In this document: positions 60,270-64,000 of the stretch, piece by piece
Layout: each line of letters opens with the position of its first letter
How positions within the stretch are numbered: the first letter of the stretch is position 1
Origin: Lithospermum erythrorhizon
Lineage: Eukaryota; Streptophyta; Magnoliopsida; Boraginales; Boraginaceae
Assembly: GCA_019722365.1 (NCBI GenBank)
Contig: JADFUC010001895.1
Location: forward strand, 62,001-126,000
DNA: 64,000 nt
Direction of reading: 5' to 3'
Notes under the pieces: generated by a model
Seen by the model: only the letters and a program-made list of their open reading frames with translations
What the model was told of the DNA's origin: nothing
Databases searched by the model: none
Made by a program: the position numbers and the translations under genes

Positions 60270-61611
60270 TATTAGTGGAAATAATTAATGAAAGAATTAA
60301 GTATTGGAAGAGAATAAATTTGTATGAATTGAATTGGTTTGGTTTGGTCTGGTCTTGATGGATGAGTATTTATATATCAGATGTGGAGAGCTACAAATGT
60401 TTAGGACAGGTGAGGATCTTGCCTGCAAGTGGGTGATATACAATCAAATATATCACTTATCTCATGCATGCTATATATATTATCAACAAACATATTTTTA
60501 CTATCCATCATTCAAAATTAATTATTATTGAATTAGATAATTTACTTACTTTGTATCATATTCATAATGAATAAATTATTCTTCCTCGATTTTATAAATA
60601 TATTTTCTTCTAACAATATATTTATCAAAGCAGTTTAAACTTAAAGTACAACTATAAAGTTTCACTTGATACACTCACGTCAATTATTTTAAATTTTAAC
60701 GGAGTATAATCGAAATTAGATTTTAACTTGATATAAATATAATTAAAATGGTCTGAATTGCCCATAACTCTAGTTGAATTCCATGCCACCTAACTTCAAA
60801 TTGAGGATGTTTCTTAACAATATCTTCACGCCGCATTTACTTTTCTTTTCTTAGATAAACAAAAACCCATGCCATCCATTATTGACCATATTTTATTTAT
60901 TTTTTCTAGAATCATTTTCTCTACTTTTCTTGTACTCCATTTCATTTTCCTTCTAGACTTCTTTATGGCACATCAATTATGACTTTTCTTGTTTCAAGTA
61001 GCTTTGACTTCTGATGATTACTACGTTCAAATTAATTGACATTTTAAAATTACTTGTTAAGATTTTAATCATAAATTATATTTTATTTATTAATTCGAAA
61101 AATATAAAATTAATTATTATTAAGATTTGATTTTAGCAATAAATTATTTTTTTATAATATGCATAAAATAATTGATGATTAAAGGTATATTTGAAAATTA
61201 GAAATTGATTAATTTGAAATGGAGATAGTATTAGAGGCAGCTGCTCCCATTCCCAATACTCCAAAATAAACCACTTGATCAATCAGTAATTGCCAACTCC
61301 TTATATATCGACATGTGATCTTATTATGCTACCTTAACTCCAACTAATATAATTGTTACGATTGTTCCAAAAATCACACAAATCCAACAAGGTCATAGCT
61401 AAAGGAATTTGTACGTGGTAGCCTTGAGTTCGATCTAAAACAATTTTAGTTTGATTCGTCTCGTTTGATGTTGACTTAGGAAATCGAGTTGAAACTCAAT
61501 CGATTTTCAAGTTGACTTATTTTATGTAGGTCTCATCTGAATCATGACTTTAATACATTCAAGTATAAATAAAATTTTATTTATTGAAGAACAAATTAAC
61601 AAATTAAACGT
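60270..61611. other. Upstream region of RIBA and AT-rich intergenic DNA
   Basis: The RIBA promoter and leader lie in the first few hundred bases. Beyond about 60540 the sequence is very AT-rich. It includes a segment ending TTGAAATGGAGATAGTA (about 61215-61231) that resembles a worn Stowaway terminus. No gene is seen. Confidence 0.4.
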
Positions 61612-61949
61612 TATTCCCTCGGTTCCTTTTTTTTGTCTTTCTAGTATTAATGTTTTTGTTTCAAAATATTTGTCTTTTAGTATATAAAATTGTATTTTAA
61701 CATTCCGATATACTTTTGATTACTTTTTGTTATTAAGATTCCTTAAATGAAGCCAGATTATATAGTTTGATTGACGTTTCATTTTTGATATGTTTTTTTA
61801 GCTACTTTTTATTTTTTCTTGTCACATATCTGAATGGTAGAAATCTGATTAAAAGGAAACGATTGAAATATTTTATCAGTATATGAAATATTAAAGTCTA
61901 ATGTACACATGAAAGGCATCATATGATCCAATATAAAGTGAAGGCAGTA
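61612..61949. mobile_element. Possible Stowaway-like MITE, about 0.34 kb, degenerate
   Basis: The left end TATTCCCTCGGTTCCTTTT (from 61613) has the plant Stowaway terminal look. The candidate right end AAAGTGAAGGCAGTA (61935-61949) is only a partial inverted match. Both are bordered by TA. The interior is non-coding and AT-rich. The weak inverted-repeat match makes this tentative. Confidence 0.3.
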
Positions 61950-62039
61950 TCGATTACATTTATGTACTCCTAAAATAATAATAAATCAATCATCGATTGA
62001 AAAAAAAATTAATATTAAATCAAGTCTAACGAGTTGATG

Positions 62040-64000
62040 AGCGAAAGGCATGCTTGAGACTTGACTCGCTTACAAACGAGTCGAGGCGGGTCCGCGGCTT
62101 GATCGAGAAGATCGGGTCGTCAAATGAATTCGCTACATTATATACCGATCGTGGCATGCCTTTAAACATACTTCTATGTAGTAGTGGCTACTTGAACCGG
62201 GCTTGGTGGGCCGTTGACGGCCCGACCCATCAAAAATGGGGCCGGATGGGGGGCCAGTGATTGGCCCCAAACACAGCACAGTTTATTTCACCACAGGGAA
62301 TTAAAATTGGAGTATTCGATGCAGGCGGGATTCGAAGGCCCCTCGAGGGCTTCGCTTAGCTAAATAATGGCCCATTTGTTTAGAATAAGCATTAATCGCG
62401 TTCTTTATTTAAACACATATTTCAACTAGACTAAGCATTGGTACCGTTTATATTAAGCGTCTTGGCAACAAATTTGTGATACGTAAGTAAAGAGAGCGTT
62501 ATGTGATTGTAAGTAACCTATGGCTTGTGCTTGATAACTTGGCATAAATGTGGCGTAAGCGTGGCACATTTAATATAAAAAGAATCAGCGACAAGGCGAC
62601 AACCGCAAGCAGCGATCGCATAAAAGCCAAAAATATGCTTGAGAATCAAAATTGCAAATTTCATACAAAAACTAAAATGTTTTGAAATCCGCGGACAAGC
62701 GACAACACAATCATACAAAAACTAAATTGTTATGAATATCGAAGTACATGAAGAAATATAATTGTTTGAAATTAAAAGTACATGAATAATTGTCATTTAT
62801 CAAAGTCGTATCATATCCGCCGATTGTATTAAATGCTTACATTTTAAATGCTTCTTGACGATCAAGCTGGTGGCGGTGGTGGTGGGTAATTGGCGTCCAC
62901 TGCATGATCAACCTGCATATCCTCGACTTTGCTAAAAATTCCGGACGATCATCCCGAGCCTCGTCCCATCTGCGCATGCCTTACCATCTGCTTGCGAGAG
63001 CGTGAAACCGCGTATTTGGCCTTCGTGATTCTAAGAAAGCTTGATCGGATGATCCGGGAGACCCGGCCCTACCGCCGATCGAGGGAACAAAAGGGGTTGT
63101 GGATAGGTAAGTAATCCCGGTACTTGGTGGCCAAATCTGAGTAGGCGGGCAGAAGTATCAGTGAGCAGGACATATATCATCCACTACAAAACTCAAATCT
63201 CTCAAAAACTTCCAACTTAGCAAGCAACTTCGCCTCAGCATGTACAACCCTGGGGTAAGTATAGATTGTCTATCATGGGTGTAATTTCTTAAGCAATGTA
63301 TTTGCAATTGACCAACAAATAGAGGAGAGTATCGTCCAGTATTGATGTAGTAGAGCTTTGTTTCTTTGATAGTTAAGTATGTTGTAGCATCATATGTGGG
63401 AGAGATTAACCTTAACCCGTTCCTGATAGCCCGTGTAACAAAAGCATGTATGCAGTAAGCTGGGAAGCTTGATTATTCATTAGGCAAAACCCCGCTGAGC
63501 GAGCTTCAAGATAGACTTTTTGAGTGCCATTCAAATTGTACTTATAAAGCTAGATGGCAAAGCTTCTGCCTGCGGCCATTGTTCAGGAAATGGCGCTTGT
63601 CTAGCGTCAGTAACCGACCCAGTGTCACTTTGCCCCACTGGGTATAATCATGGAATCCTCACTACATGAGCAAATACCCTAACTAAATCATCTTCCGTGA
63701 TACTACCACGTCATTTATCAAGTAATTCACCGGCATGACGTCCATTGGAACTAGTAACCACTAAAGTGTTTTGGTCAAATTGGGCAAGCTATCACCGAGG
63801 TACGATCAACTGGCCAAAAACGCGGAAATCATTGAACACTTGCATCTCACCCAATAAGCGAAATATTGTGAGTGGGGATTACCTCATAAATTTTCCACGG
63901 TCGAGGGGTACTGATCCAGGCGTACATTAAAATAGTTGATCCATTCGCCTCGCCTAGAAGCGCTTCTTGTGGTGGTGGTGAAGGGTGGAGTGTTTGGCAG
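62040..64000. other. GC-richer island of unidentified, probably transposon-derived sequence
   Basis: Two patches (62050-62370 and 62870-64000) are clearly richer in G and C than the surrounding DNA. On the minus strand 63780-63450 gives pieces such as SNGRHAGELLDK, then RGSITEDDLVRVFAHVV and, in another frame, ARQAPFPEQWPQAEALPSSF. Stops and frame changes intervene. The look is that of a decayed mobile-element gene, but I do not recognise the family. A GGTGGCGGTGGTGGTGG microsatellite-like run lies at about 62871-62886. Confidence 0.3.

Overview
The window is nuclear DNA of a flowering plant, most likely a eudicot. It is AT-rich, and its genes have many short exons separated by GT-AG introns. 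The products are typical plant proteins: a chloroplast riboflavin enzyme, a galactolipid synthase, mitochondrial NAD-malic enzyme, and an HD-ZIP IV factor. The gene-poor stretches hold decayed transposons (hAT, LINE, Stowaway-like MITEs). I cannot name the species from sequence alone.

Layout. 0-0.3 kb: first exon of a probable membrane-anchored RING-H2 protein on the minus strand, running off the left edge. 1.0-1.5 kb: a Stowaway-like MITE. 2.4-6.2 kb: a dead hAT transposon. 6.4-8.8 kb (+): PEX11, 7 coding exons, intact. 9.4-12.9 kb (-): F-box protein of the At4g00755 type, intact. 13-20.8 kb: gene-poor and AT-rich, with a transposon-derived OTU-like fragment. 20.8-25.4 kb (-): an ANL2/HDG-type HD-ZIP IV gene with an intact homeobox but a deleted, frameshifted START region. 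27.5-30 kb (+): a dead LINE. 33.1-35.9 kb (-): DGD2-type digalactosyldiacylglycerol synthase, intact. 39.4-46.3 kb (+): mitochondrial NAD-malic enzyme, 59 kDa (NAD-ME2) type, 19 exons, intact. 47.0-48.9 kb (-): ATP11 F1-ATPase assembly factor. 49.8-56.6 kb (+): ALG12 mannosyltransferase, 20 exons, with one splice-acceptor anomaly. 57.1-60.3 kb (-): RIBA, with a frameshift in the DHBP synthase half. 60.3-64 kb: gene-poor, with MITE-like and GC-rich repeat material.

The genes do not form a pathway cluster. They are independent housekeeping genes in the usual mixed plant arrangement. PEX11/F-box, NAD-ME2/ATP11 and ALG12/RIBA are convergent pairs. ATP11/ALG12 is a close head-to-head pair with a shared promoter interval of about 0.93 kb.

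I see no obviously new multi-gene system. The points most worth following are: (i) the HD-ZIP IV gene that may now encode only a 231-residue homeodomain protein; (ii) the RIBA frameshift inside the DHBP synthase active-site loop while the GTP cyclohydrolase II part stays clean; (iii) a tandem array in NAD-ME2 intron 1 that copies the exon 1 end and its 5' splice site; (iv) the ALG12 exon with no AG acceptor at its conserved start. Exon boundaries were worked out by hand from splice signals and remembered family sequences, so they are predictions.
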